Below are positions 23,695 through 35,660 of a stretch of 64,000 nucleotides of DNA, in pieces. Source of the DNA: Nageia nagi (taxonomy: Eukaryota > Pinophyta); assembly GCA_050084985.1 (NCBI GenBank), contig JBITNC010000001.1, forward strand, positions 64,294,001 through 64,358,000. Direction: 5' to 3'. The notes under the pieces were generated by a model, which saw nothing but the letters and a program-made list of their open reading frames with translations, did not search any database and was not told the origin of the DNA. The stretch's first letter is position 1; each line of letters starts with the position of its first letter. A program made the position numbers and the translations under genes.

Positions 23695-24534
23695 GTAAGT
23701 TTTAACAATTAGAATTAAATTTATATTTTCTTGGCATTTTTCATAATATTTTAAAGTTATACCAATAGTTTTAATTTTGAATGCAAGCAAGATATGAAAA
23801 CTTGAAGAACATAACAAAAGTGATGCATCAACATTTCAAAAATACAAAGGCCTACCTGCTTGAATTAGTAGAGCAAAGGAAAAAATTTCTTCAACTTTAA
23901 TAAAATAATCAACTTTTAAAATTTATCATCCAATAATATAACATGATTACAAGATTTTGTTGAAGTAGAAAGTTAAGAGTACTTCATCTGTGCAATCCAG
24001 TAATGTTGATCCTACGAAGGATAAGCATAATCTACTTTAAAAAATGGATTTAGTTGTTATAGATATTCAAAAGGAAAATATATTTGGGAGAGAATAAACT
24101 AAATAGCATGCAAAAGCATCATACTTAGCTCAAAAATCATCAGCTTTAAGGGGGAGAACTTTTTTACATTAGTTTAATTTTATCATTTTGGCAAATTGGC
24201 AATGTGGGAGGCTTGCCATTTTATTTGAAAGACTTTTATATAATTTATTATATCATTTTGAATTTTGATTATGTGAAATTTGTTAAAATCATGGATATTA
24301 GTAATTGCTAAATATTTTTTATATTATTATCCTTTCATAATTTTGGTTGTCCAATCAAATTAGAATATTGAAAACCTCTTTACTTGATTGCAAATTTGCA
24401 ATAGTTTTCTTTTGTATTAGTTTTCTTTAGTGCCTAACAAATTTAGTTTTAAATTTACAATTTTCTTATCTTATTATGGTTGTATGATTTATTTTTTGTT
24501 CCTAAAAAAACCCTATCGATTGTAAGTACATGCA
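23695..24534. other. AT-rich spacer
   Basis: No gene or clear repeat. Confidence 0.35.
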
Positions 24535-24800
24535 CCCTACTTGATTGCAATTACATTCACCTAGGTAGGATGCATGTTGTTACAGTCAAAATAGTTGCAA
24601 CAACATATATCTATGCTAGCTATAACAACATGTAGTCAAACTAATTACATGTTGTTGTAATTGGACAAGCTACATGTATTTGAGGCTAGGTCATATGCAT
24701 GTGGTTGCAACTGGCCTGATTGCAACAACATGCATCAAGCTTGCCCAACTATAGAAAATGTATAGCTGCAACTACATGCATATAGATGCAACTACATGGT
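24535..24800. repeat. TTGCAAC / ACATGCAT-rich degenerate repeat
   Basis: Units of about 30 bp such as GTTGCAACTGGCCTGATTGC and AACAACATGCAT, in both orientations; related in motif to 20,868-21,225. Confidence 0.55.
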
Positions 24801-25100
24801 AATCATTGTATCATATCACATCTAATTTAAAAATTCTAACTTATAAAAAAATAAAAGTATAATAAAAATATCATATACAATTTAAACATACTAATCATAT
24901 CATATAAAGTTTGAAAATTAAAGTTAAAAAAGTTATTTATAATTTTATACAATTAAATAACAGTTCAAATAACACATTAAACCAACAATTCAAGTTAAAA
25001 CAATTATTTATATAATCAAATAAAAGTTCAAATTTCAACTTGTATGAAATTAAAACATATTATACCAACAATAGAATTGATTGATAAAACTAAAACAAAA

Positions 25101-25440
25101 TTATGCATCTACATTTTCTTCATCTTCATCTCCATCTCCCTCTTGCATCTGAAATAGTCCCTTTTCAACAATTTGCTGGTAAAATTGATCTTTTTGAATT
25201 ACTTCTACTTCCATGTTTTTAGCATCTTCAACAAATTCAATCCTTGATGTTCCTCTCCTATTTGCAATTGAATTCCATGTAGAAATAGCTCTATCATATG
25301 GAAAATTATCTAATGCATATTTAGATGTATAAATTCTTAAACATATTTCTAAATTCTTATCCAATCTATTGCAAACTTTTGATTTGATATAAGATAAAGC
25401 ACTGAAAACTCATTCATCTTCAAAACATCCCAAAATCATA
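25101..25440 (-). pseudogene. hAT transposase, C-terminal dimerisation region
   Basis: Minus-strand translation begins near 25,440 with LYKLCQTMILGCFEDE, hits a stop where the family has Arg or Lys, then VFSALSYIKSKVCNRLDKNL and a long open tail to the natural stop at 25,101. GCFEDE-VFSALSYIKSK-NRL is the hallmark of the hAT C-terminal dimerisation domain, through which transposase subunits assemble in the nucleus. The tail is acidic (GDGDEDEENVDA). The matching N-terminal and central part lies at 30,177-32,010 on the same strand. The gene is split and carries an internal stop. Confidence 0.75.
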
Positions 25441-27115
25441 GTTTGACATAATTTGTATAGGCAAAAATATTCACTTATTTATGTCTATAGTATTATGCTC
25501 AAATATAGTCTACCCAATAATCATACTATTGATCCATTTTCATTTCATTCACTCAACTACTTATATTGTTCATACATAGTAACACTGAATTGGTTTGATT
25601 GATCTATCAACTATTTTTTGTTATAATAACCCACTCAATGGCACTAGTCAATCTCAAGCACCATCAAGGATGTGAATGAAACTATGTTTAAAAGTATTTC
25701 TATGTGATGATAAATGAAAATATGTATTCTTTGTATCAATATGATGTTGGCTTTGAGATTATGTATGATGCAAGTAACAGGTTGATCTAGCAAAGGAATT
25801 AGGATAGCAATTCTAAGGAACCAAGATGAGTGGTTAAGAGAATAAATTGGTAAGAGTAAAGAAATGATTGGTATTGAATTGTTGATAGACTCATAAGGAC
25901 CCTTCATAAATCATATAGATGCATATTAAAACTATCTTTTCAAAAATGTCTCTCTGAGTGGATGTGAATGTGCGCTAATAAATTTATGTTTCAGGATGAA
26001 GGGATTGCTATAGGTAATAAATGTGTGTGTAAAATATGAATGTGCATTTTTAAAAGTTTATTGCTTACCTACAAGGAATATTCCATTGATTGGAATTCAA
26101 ATTTTAACAAAGGATATTGGTAACAATTAATAAAAAAAATTAAACTTAGGGATAAGAAATAACACTTGTCTTTTTTTCATAATTAGACTACTTTAGCACC
26201 TCCAAAATAATTGAGTTCATAACCCCACCCAATTTATTATTTGAAAGTAGGTGCCAATGATTTGAAATAAAATCTTGAATATGTCTCAAAACTTTTACAA
26301 AAATATCAACATCTTCACCTTTACATGTAATTGTGATGAGGTGAAACAATAGTTCTTTTCTTGGAAGTATTAGTCCCATTTGGCCTATAAATATTGAAGA
26401 CTTTTAGATGGATAGGCATTCTCTTCCATTCTTTTTAAGAATTTTGGTAGAGTCCTATAAAGAAAAAGATTTCCTCCTCTTCAAACCTGGTTACTTTCTT
26501 TTTTGCTTTTTGGATGTTTGGTCAAAATGTTTAGTTACCTTGAGAATGTATCACATTTGTTTATAGTTTGAAGGAAGGTTCATTTAATTTCTTTTACTAC
26601 CATATTACAATATAAATATCTTCTCTAGAATTATTTAGTATTTCATATATTATGTTTTTTTTTAAATTATTTAGATATGTTGTAAAGCTTCTTTTATGCA
26701 TTTATTGTAGTCTGCATCTATTTTAGTTTGTTAAAAAAAAAAGGGGTCCATGGAAATATTTTAATACTATTAAAGTACTTGGATAAGACCCTTTTGGGTT
26801 GGTATATGACATGTGAAGTTTTGTACTCTCTACCTAATGGTAAAGTTAAAGAGAGACAAAAATATTAAATTGCTTGCTATGACATGATAAGGTCAACTTT
26901 TATAAGATCTATTATTTTAAATCTAAACTTCATATTTAGATTTTCCCATCATATTCATTTATGGATGCTTGATAGATATTTTGTTTCTAAATTTAAAAAA
27001 AAAAAAAAAAATTATGCACATTATCAATCAATTTCATACCATGCATATTGTTTTGCTCTACTAAGTCACTCATGCCCATAATGTTTGATTAAAAAAAATA
27101 AATTACTTCCTTTCA
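25441..27115. other. Insert DNA within the hAT gene, no recognised gene
   Basis: Homology to hAT ends near 25,440-25,500. The minus-strand ORFs at 25,644-25,907 and 26,188-26,379 show no family features. Poly-A/T runs occur at 26,733-26,742 and 26,998-27,011. This is the left part of the roughly 4.7-kb insert. Confidence 0.4.
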
Positions 27116-27117
27116 TC

Positions 27118-27860
27118 AGATCTCCATATTATCTTTTAAAGCTTCCATAGTGGCGCATCCTAATCATAAAAATGTGCATGTTGTTTGCATCATGTTAAAT
27201 TCAAAGTATGGCTTTTGATCTTGAGCATTGCACCTTATTAGAAAATCCATTTTGTGAATTTCTTGCTATCAAACTAGTCCATGAAACTATGTTTGCATAA
27301 AGAATGCTGAAAAAGGTTATAAAAAATTATGTTTACGATAGGCATCTTACCAAACACTTTGTATATGTTCTCCTTCCATTCACATTTTTGCATACAAGTC
27401 TACTAGCACATCCATATGTCGGATTGCAAAGTTCAACATTAGGTCTAATCATATAGTATTTCATTTGATGGTTTTCCACACCTTGAGAAGGTATTTCACA
27501 TTTTACACATCCATATTCTGCTTTTATTCTATTAGTGCATCCATTGTTTGCATGTATGTCTTGGAGGGCATTTACATCTACTATATATTAAAAATCTCAA
27601 ATACCTTCTATGACAATCCATGAAATGTTGTTTGATACATGACTAACAAGGTAATCATAGTCACAACATTCAATGAGAAACCAGTTAACTATCCTTTGAT
27701 GGATCTCCATACTTTTTCTTGCATTTCTATAGAATCATGTGCATTGAGAGGGAAGCTACATACATGTCTCTCAAAGTATTTACACCCATTATATTTAAAA
27801 AAAATTACAAATTCTATTATCAATGCAAGCCAAGAAATGTTGTCTACATAATGTGTCTTG
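27118..27860 (-). pseudogene. Pentatricopeptide repeat (PPR, PLS-type) pseudogene fragment
   Basis: On the minus strand, from high to low coordinates and across several frames, the pieces fall in PPR order: GFSLNVVTMITLLVMY (27,690 region), DVLVDLYAKM and MQKCEWKENIYKVFGKMPIV (27,420-27,330), NIVSWTSLIARNSQNGFSNK (27,300-27,240), then FNMMQTT and LGCATMEA (27,200-27,140). These follow the P, L and S motifs of plant organellar RNA-binding PPR proteins, such as VLVDMYAKCG...A.KVFDKMP..NVVSWT.MIAGYAQNG. At least two consecutive repeat triads are visible. Many frameshifts rule out function. It sits in the insert that splits the hAT transposase gene, so it was moved there with mobile DNA. Confidence 0.75.
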
Positions 27861-30150
27861 GAAAACTATTCCTTGGTATTATTTATTCTTCATGATTTAC
27901 CTATATGACTAATAGAATTCTCTATACCTTCTTCTGAAACTCTTATGCAATTAAAAAAAAAAACTTATATATGTTTTCACTAAATTCATTTGTGCCTAAC
28001 CTGTGATCATTGCATTCCAAGAGATTGTATTTTGATAGGAATTTTTAACATTGATAGACCGTATCAACATATACGATTTAAAAACAAACATTTATTTTTA
28101 CTCTTTGATAAAGTTTACCTCTATCTCCATGTATGCAATTGCTGAGAGTTTTCAAATCATCTACTATGTCTCTATGTAGCTCTTTTAAAACTAATAACAA
28201 TAAAAGGAGACATCATTTTTGCCTTGCTCATGGATTATAAGGATTCTCACACCATGAGGAGATACTCTGGCAAGTATTTATTCTTCCATTTTTACTAAAA
28301 GATTGATGAATAAATAATATATAGATTTTAAGGTTACCCACTGAAAGTGCATTTTTGTCAAACAATACAAAGGTTTACTAACATTTGATGTTTTGGTAAA
28401 TTAACAAACATTTAGTAGAGCCTTAATCGAACCATATAAAGTCTTTAGTAGGATGTTATTTTATGAATAGATAACACTTAATTTGTATAATTAAAAGATA
28501 AGATTTAGGGATATTTATAATATCATTTTAAGGTTAAATATAATTTTTAAATTAATTATATATATATATATATTAGTGGTAATGGTAGAGGATGAAAGAA
28601 TGATGGGAATTATGTAGATTATATATATCGAGGTAATTTGAGTTTAAAATACCTATATAAACCTTGTTGAACTAAAACTATTAGGTGTATGGAATGTGGT
28701 GAGATTATTCATTAATGCTATCTTAGTTGAATGGGTTTCCTTTTATAACATCATACTCAAAGGTCAAGCAAGATAAGTGGCTTCTAGAAAGCATAAAACC
28801 TCTTGAGACCATAATAGAGATAAATTCTCAACATATGATGTGTTATTTTTGGTTGTAAAATTATACTATGAATTAAAATTATGATGTACATATGCATTTG
28901 GGTCCAAAAGTGATGAGTTGTCTTGATCCTCTTATGCTCAAGATCCACTTCTAGTACTTATAACCATTCATCCATGGAAACCTTGAGTGTACATGAAAAT
29001 AAGATTTGCACGAGCAAAGATAAGGAGTTCTTCTACTACTAGAGATCAATGTCCAAGGAATATTCATTAATATATTTGAACTATTTGATATTGGATGACT
29101 AGCAAGGAGAAAAGCTAACCAATATGTCAAAGGTTATGATTCTTGTATTATTTAGACTTATTTTGACAAGTATTGAATTCATTCATGGTTATCATTTATC
29201 TCATTAGATGATCATAGGTACATAGTATAGTGTTATATAGATTTCAAGACAAAGATGATTTTATATGTACTAATGATATGTTTCAGGGTTTTCCTTCAAA
29301 ATTTTACCATAAGAATATTTTAATTTCTCTCCTTGTAATAGCTCGTGTCTTATCTATTGTATGTATGGATTATGTTTCAATTAGATGCTTTAGTGGATTA
29401 AATTATTTATTTCTTACTTATTAATTATTGAATGAATTGTTAACTTTGATATTTAAAGAGTTTATAGTTTATATAATACATTAAAGAATGAAGTGGGAAA
29501 CTAGGGCTAGAAAATATCATCAAAGTTACATGACCTCACTTGAAATTAAACTAGGTTATAGTGTTCATTTTTAATTACAAATTATAGAAATTGATTAACA
29601 TAAATTATGAATTATTAAATATTCAAGTGATTTTAAAGAATCCCAAATTAGTCATAAGGACCCAAATTAAGATTGAAAACCATACGGGAAATATTAGGAA
29701 CCCTTTGGGATTACATGGTATAGCTTGGGGATATTATGGGAAATAATTTGGGATGCTTGGGATTATTATGGAATCTAAATAATAAGTTATCTCAAATATT
29801 GATTTGCATTTAAACTAGCAATATTAAACCTTTACAAAATACCAAGTACACCTTCTCAAGATTAAGGATATGATAAATAAGTCCAAATAAAACAAGGGTA
29901 CGATCATCAAGAGTATCCACTCACAAGTGAGGATAGAAATGTCTGGTGAACAAACCCTTATACTTACAAGGAAATGATGAAGACTAAATAAATTTGATAA
30001 TATATCAACATGTAAACCATGTGGGATATATATTGTAAATAGTAAACCTTGACAAGTCAACAAATCGATCAATAAAAAAAATGGTCTTAAATGTAGGAGT
30101 TTTAAATGGTGAAAGTTGGATTAGCATTACATTTGTCCAAAATACATAGA
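27861..30150. other. Insert DNA within the hAT gene, right part
   Basis: No recognisable gene. Contains a TA microsatellite (28,555-28,574) and a weak GGGATTATTATGG-like repeat (29,690-29,765). The plus-strand ORF at 29,230-29,424 is short and without motifs. The hAT homology resumes at about 30,150-30,180. Confidence 0.4.
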
Positions 30151-30176
30151 ATTTTAAGACCATTGATTTCAACATG

Positions 30177-32010
30177 TCAACAAAAGTGTTTCATGAGATT
30201 ACTAACATATTTCTTATATATTGAACTCATGTAGCTACTATTTATTGACCAAAAATTTGGGTTCACAATACTCATGGACTCAACCAAATCATCCTTGCTA
30301 AATTGATCTCTTTTTTCATTTGAAACCATCTCTAATACTTTTTGTAATGTTATTTTTATATCAAAAATGAGACAATTAAACAATTATGATGTTACAGGCA
30401 TTTCTTCTAAACCTTCAACATAAATATCATCTCTCCTATAATAACAGTACATTGGGAGCAATTTATGATGAACACTTATACAAAGCTTACTTGTGATATC
30501 AAATTTAAAAAAAAAAATTGGATGTTTCAAATGAATAATAGTTTGACATGCCTCAAATATATCATCCATAAAGTTATCCCTACTAAAATACAAGTTGTCT
30601 AGAACAAGACAAGCATGTTTTCTTACCCTTACAAAATCAACAATATAAATATGTCTTGTTTGAGTTATCTTCATTACATTGTGCATTTCATTCAACATTG
30701 GTAGAATTCCACATATAGTAATGATTTGATATCTATTAACTTGTATAATATATCTTTTGCTTTATCAACTTTTGTTTGATTTTCCCAAATATACCCACTT
30801 AATTAGATATATTCTTTACATACTCTTAATGTAAGTAGATACAAAGAAATCCATCTAGTATCAACATCATTAAGCATTTTTTTACCATCTATTAGGTCAT
30901 AGAAAATTATTGAAATTATACAATTCTCTTCAAACTATATATAAAATAAGAATTAATATCATGAACTAATTCCTCCACCTCAGCAACAATTTCAAAATTG
31001 TTAACTATTTTCTATGAAATATTCATTCAATGTGTCATGTAATGAATTGCTATCATGTATGGAGCATATGTTGTTTAAAGCTTAACATAAAGTCCATTTC
31101 AATTTCCTTCCATTATATATGAACCATCAGCCCTAACACATATCAACTTCATAGCTATGTCATAATTATCCATCCCTAGTATTTCCTATAGACAACTAAC
31201 AACAAGATTGCATAAATTTTTAGAATTGCAACTTTGAGATATTTTTTTGATTGCTAGCAAGTGAAGTTGCCTCATGTGTTTAGATTCTTGAAAAGTATAA
31301 ACATGTAAGCAAACCCAATAAGTATGATCAAAAATAGTAAATTTGTCCAAGGATAATGAAATAAATTTTGCATCTCTTACATTTTCTCATAAATCTTGCA
31401 TCTCAACAGTCATAATAATATTTGCAATATCCCATACATTGCTCTCAGACCAATGGTATTGCGGTAATTTAAAATTTTATATACCAACAAAATGAAAAAA
31501 TTCTTTGTATAATGAAATATCTGAAATTGGCCTTCCATTTTTTAAAATTTGAAATACAATAGAAAATTATACAATCTTAGCAATTAGATTTCTTTGATTT
31601 ACTTTATCTATATGTTGATTTATTGTTCCACCTTTTTTAGACATCTTCTTCCTCCTATTCATTTCTTTTTTACACATCTCTTGATATTTTAGATGCAAGA
31701 ATTTTGTTTTATATTTATGTTTAATAACCCTTGTTTTCTTACCATCTACTTCTTCATACTCATATTTTTTTACATAATGTTTTTTAATTGTATCTTGTTT
31801 TAGTTGCACTATGTGTTTTTTTTTCCCAATTGCAACATATGCATCTGCATTTTGTAGGTTCTTCAAAATATTTTCAAGAATTATAGGTTCTATTAAAGGA
31901 TATGTTCCAACCCATTCATCCTTAAATGTTCTACCTAAAGTCCACTTGCTTTTTCTCTTTCTGTTGGATGACTTTTTGCTACTTGTATGTTCTTAAGATC
32001 CTTTCTAATT
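30177..32010 (-). pseudogene. hAT transposase, N-terminal and central part
   Basis: Minus-strand translation, from about 32,010 downwards with frame changes, gives FKDEWVGTYPLIEPI, a Lys-rich stretch (QDTIKKHYVKK), FSIVFQILKNGRP, QYHWSESNVWDIAN, DAKFISLSLDKFTIFDHTYW, ICVRADGSYMEGN and, last, ESMSIVNPNFWSI. This order matches a plant hAT-like transposase family in which a degenerate zinc-finger N-terminus is followed by the RNase H-like core. FISLSxDK..TxDxTxW surrounds the first catalytic Asp; one Asp is visible there. The transposase would cut and rejoin element ends in the nucleus. The remainder is displaced to 25,101-25,440. Confidence 0.7.
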
Positions 32011-32394
32011 ATCATCACTCTTGTTATTAGGTTCCTACTCATTGGGAGTAATATCAAGTTGAAATTCATCCAACATTTCATCTTCAGATATGTCTTGTTC
32101 AAATGGAGTGATATACAATGTATTTTCTATATTAAAATGTTCTTACTTTTAATGCATTTTAAACTTATTTAAATAGTTCAATTTAAAATAAACTTAAAAT
32201 ACAAATTTAAAGTGAGTGTAACTTCTACAATAGGAGTTGGTTGTTGCACCCTTTGCAATTGTTTAAAATATGATAAAATGATTTTAGGTTTTGTGGAAGT
32301 GTCTCCTACTAGACCTATATTACCATTAAGCTTTGCATCACTCTTAGGAATGGGTGGTATTTCATCTAAATTAGATGTAGACATGCTTCTAATT

Positions 32395-32960
32395 TAGCTA
32401 TAAAGAAAATGCTTCTCACCTGGATGCAAAGTAAATGCTCTCAACTCAGATGCAAGGGGAATGCTCCCAACCTGACTATAAAGGAAATGCTTTTAAACTA
32501 GTTTCAGAAGAAAAGCTCCTAATTTGGATGTAGAGAAAATGCTCTCAATCTGGATGCAAAGGAAATGCTTCATACTTGATTGTAAATAAATTATCTTGAC
32601 TTGATTATAAATTATATGCTCCTGATTCAGTTGTAGAAGAAATGCTCCCTACCAAGCTACAAAGGAAATACTCCCTACGTTGCTATAGAAAAATACTACC
32701 TACATGGCTATAGAAGAAATGCTCCCTACCCAGTTATGAAGGAAGTGCTCCTTACCTAGCTATAGAAAAAATGCTCCTACCTAGTTGTAGAATAAATACT
32801 CCCTACTTAGCTACATAAGAAATTCTCCCTACCTAGCTATAGAAGAAATGTTCCCAACTCAACTGCAAAGGATATGCTTTTGACCCAATTGTAGAGGAAA
32901 TTCTTCTAACTTGGTTCTAGGGAAAATGCTTCTAAACCAGCTTAGAGGAAATATATTTCC
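32395..32960. repeat. Minisatellite of about 28-33 bp, about 18 units
   Basis: Units read as variants of GAAATGCTCCCTACCTAGCT plus ATAGAA, with the first third carrying CAACCTGGATGCAAAG-like variants. The array lies just inside the right end of the hAT element and upstream of its transposase gene. hAT elements often carry subterminal motifs bound by transposase; whether this array serves that role is unknown. Confidence 0.75.
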
Positions 32961-33262
32961 AATTTCATAGTTTGGTGGTGTGGTATCATCCGTATGGGGG
33001 AGTTTGATATTTATGTATATGCTAACCTATAAGTGGCTATTTGGGTAAGATTTTATATATATATAATTTCAAAGCAAATGAGCTAAATTAAGTTTAAGAA
33101 AAAAGGATAATATATTTGAAATCATGTTGAAAGGTTAGTGACATAGGTCAAGAATATAAATTTATTTATAAAATATTAACTATAAGGTGGGACCCATCAT
33201 GCGCTATAGCCAAATCAAAAAGTAAAAATCTAAAATTATAGCCTTGATTCACTAATTCATCC

Positions 33263-33278
33263 CTTAAAATTTTCCTTG
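33263..33278 (-). repeat. hAT right terminal inverted repeat
   Basis: CAAGGAAAATTTTAAG on the minus strand, followed on the plus strand by the duplicated GTTGAAGA at 33,279-33,286. Confidence 0.75.
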
Positions 33279-33286
33279 GTTGAAGA

Positions 33287-33925
33287 TAAAAATAAATAAC
33301 CTATTCTAGTCTAAGTCTACAAAAGACTAGCTTACAAATACTAAAAATGCAACCATGTAAAAATAGGCTATTAATAAACCAAAAAGGATATATGATTAAG
33401 TGCTCTTTGGTGTCCTCTCAAACCTGCAAAAATGCTTAAAACAAATATTAGTACCATAAAAATCCAAACCACAAGAGTTTACCCAATATTCTCTTACAAG
33501 ATGAAGATAAGAATCACCTTTTTGGTATCTTAAAAATGATGGATGGAGCTCAAATGGAAGTTAGGTAGCTAAAATGTTTGAGTGCACAATTAATAGAGCA
33601 TAGGATAGTAAGAGTTAATGAATATCCATTAGAAAAATTCATTAACCGGGAGGGAAAATTGATTTTAAATTGATTTTTATATGACAATGAACAACAGATG
33701 GATCAGTTAGGGTTTAACCTAACTGATTAATTAGTCCCCTAACTAATGGGTCAATTAGGGTTAAGGTTGACAAGGTGGTAACAAGAGGCTAAGTTACAAA
33801 AATCAATCATGTAAACGTAATTGAACAAAAATGAAGGATTGATAGGACCATGATAAGCTACAAGATGGACCAAATCATCATGAATCACCTAAGCTAAGTG
33901 AACAAATGATTTTTAGTTGTCTATA
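33287..33925 (-). repeat. LTR-B 5' LTR, segment right of the hAT insertion
   Basis: Aligns with about 16,586-17,225 of the intact LTR and ends TGTCTATA, where the intact LTR has TGTCTACA. Then comes the second GTTAT target duplication. Confidence 0.85.
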
Positions 33926-34945
33926 GTTATGTCATGTTCATGTTATTTTAATTATAATATTAATATTATTAGAATGTGAATGTTAATGTTCATGTTATTT
34001 TAATGGTAATCTAATGTAAATATTAATGTTATGTTATGTTTATGTTATTTTAATGGTAATGTTAATCATATTATAATATTAATACACCATTAAACTATGA
34101 TGAATGCTTTGTTAATGTTATGTTATTATTAATTTTATATTAATGCTATGTTGATGTTAACTCTATTTTATTAATATTAATGTTATGTCAATATTATTTT
34201 AATTGAAATGTTAATCTTATTACAATATTAATACAATGTTAAAGCTATATGAATGCTTTGTTAATGTTATCTTAGTGTTAATATTATATTAATACTATAT
34301 TAATGTTAATTGTGTCTTAATGCTATGTCAATATTAATGCAATGTGATGTTAACATTATATTCATTTTATTTTAATGGTAGTGGTAATCATATTATAATG
34401 TTAATGCAATGTTAAACCTATGTGAATGCTCTATTAATGTTATGTTAAAGTTGATGATATATCAATGGTATATCAATTTTAATGCAATATGATGTTAATT
34501 TTAATGTTATATTCATGTTATTTTAATGGTAATGTTAAAGTTATATTTATATTTTTTAATATTAATGATAATCTTATTGCAATATTATTGTTATGTTACT
34601 ATTTTAATGGTAATGTTAATCCTATTATAATGTTAACAAAATGTTAAAGCTATGTGAATGCTATGTTAGTGTTAATGTGATGTTAGTGTTAATGCTTTGT
34701 TAGTGTTAATGTTATGTTAGTGTTAATAAAATTTTAATTATATGTTAATGCGATGTTAGTGTTAATACGATGTTAATGTTATGTTAATATGATGTTAATG
34801 CTATGTTAATATGATGTTAATGCTATGTTAATATGATGTTAGTGTTAATACAATGTGAATTATATGTTAATGCGATGTTAAAGATATGTTGATGTTATGT
34901 TAATTCCATGTTAATGCTATGTTAATGTTAATGCAATGTTAATAT
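33926..34945. repeat. TTAATGTTATG array, main piece (CACTA-1)
   Basis: About 1 kb of units such as TTAATGTTATG, GATGTTAGTGTTAATG and TTATTTTAATGGTAATG, with higher-order periods of about 18 bp (34,760-34,850) and longer ones (33,990-34,650). It continues the piece at 16,082-16,230 once LTR-B is removed. CACTA-2 has the same array at 50,921-51,235. Confidence 0.85.
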
Positions 34946-35660
34946 AGCTATTTTATTTTATTTTATACATGCATATGCATGATGCCTTTAAAATGAACAT
35001 CAGTGAGTTGAAGGTGCTAACCAACCACTAATTCTAATCTATTGAGTTCGCACCACCATAATTAGTAAGCCATAAAGCGGATACACTTGGATTTTATCAC
35101 CAATGTAGTATTACCTTAGGATAGGTGTCATTATTTTCCACCAAAAAAATATAAATAAGGGAAATAAGAGTTATTTTGGGAAATACCAATAGACTAGTTA
35201 GTCCATTGGCTATGTCATTGAGGGTTGATACTCTTGAAAAGCTATTAACTACTCACTCAATGGTAATCATTTCATCCTTTGGAGACACATTTATTCACTA
35301 TGTTGATACTTAGCCCTAGAAATCCTTTATTTTCTATATTAGCCTAGAGCCCACATCAGTTAAACAAGGGTTTAGATTATCAACGATGGATGAAGAGGTG
35401 TAATGACCACTTCCAATATATTATTATGTGACTCATTAGAAATATATAGTAAACCCAACTTGTAGTTTTACTACCCTACCTTATTTTAACACCTAACTAG
35501 CATACATTCTAGGAAAATTAAAAACTTTAAAATTTTCTTCACATTATTAAAATTTAATCAATTTATCAAATTGTAAAAAAACATAACCACATCTCATTGC
35601 ATGATAAAGTAATTAGGCATATAGGTTGTTTATGCATATTTGTAAAGTTATAAAAAAGAT
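34946..35660. other. Conserved non-coding block shared with CACTA-2
   Basis: Starts with TGCATATGCATGATGCCTTT and ends near AAAGTTATAAAAAAGATAAT. It aligns throughout with 51,240-51,980 (shared AAAATGAACATCA, CCACCACCATAATTA, TATAAATAAGGGA, TGAGGGTTGATACTCTTG). No long frame is open in either copy. TATAAATAAGGGA at about 35,150 could be a TATA box for the plus-strand gene downstream, but this is only positional. Confidence 0.7.

Larger units (their letters stand above)
19881..33278 (-). mobile_element. hAT-type DNA transposon, 13.4 kb, inserted in the LTR-B 5' LTR
   Basis: The ends form a short inverted repeat: TAGGGAAAATTTTAAG on the left, CAAGGAAAATTTTAAG on the right when read on the minus strand. 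They are flanked by an 8-bp duplication, GTTGAAAA (19,873-19,880) and GTTGAAGA (33,279-33,286); the sister LTR carries a single GTTGAAGA. An 8-bp duplication and YAGGG-like ends are typical of hAT elements. Inside, minus-strand transposase pieces lie at 30,177-32,010 and 25,101-25,440. The 13-kb length reflects further insertions, including one that splits the transposase gene. Confidence 0.78.
16231..33925 (-). mobile_element. LTR-B, LTR retrotransposon without pol genes, inserted in CACTA-1
   Basis: Two LTRs of just under 1 kb (16,231-17,225; 19,539-19,880 plus 33,287-33,925) enclose only 2.3 kb of internal DNA. Minus orientation follows from a purine-rich tract beside the left LTR and a TGG-starting primer-binding site beside the right one. 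The target duplication GTTAT lies at 16,226-16,230 and 33,926-33,930. No gag or pol is visible, so this is a non-autonomous element that needed another element's enzymes. The right-hand (5') LTR was later split by a hAT element. By eye the two LTRs differ at roughly one position in ten, so the insertion is old. Confidence 0.85.

Noticed and set aside
27639-27851. Plus-strand ORF of 70 residues
   Set aside because: The opposite strand holds the PPR pseudogene; the plus-strand translation has no family features.
19881-33278. Mutator-like element with 9-10 bp target duplication
   Set aside because: The flanking similarity can be read as up to 10 bp (GTTGAARATA), but the 8-bp reading leaves matching YARGG ends, and the coding remnant is a hAT dimerisation domain, so hAT fits better.
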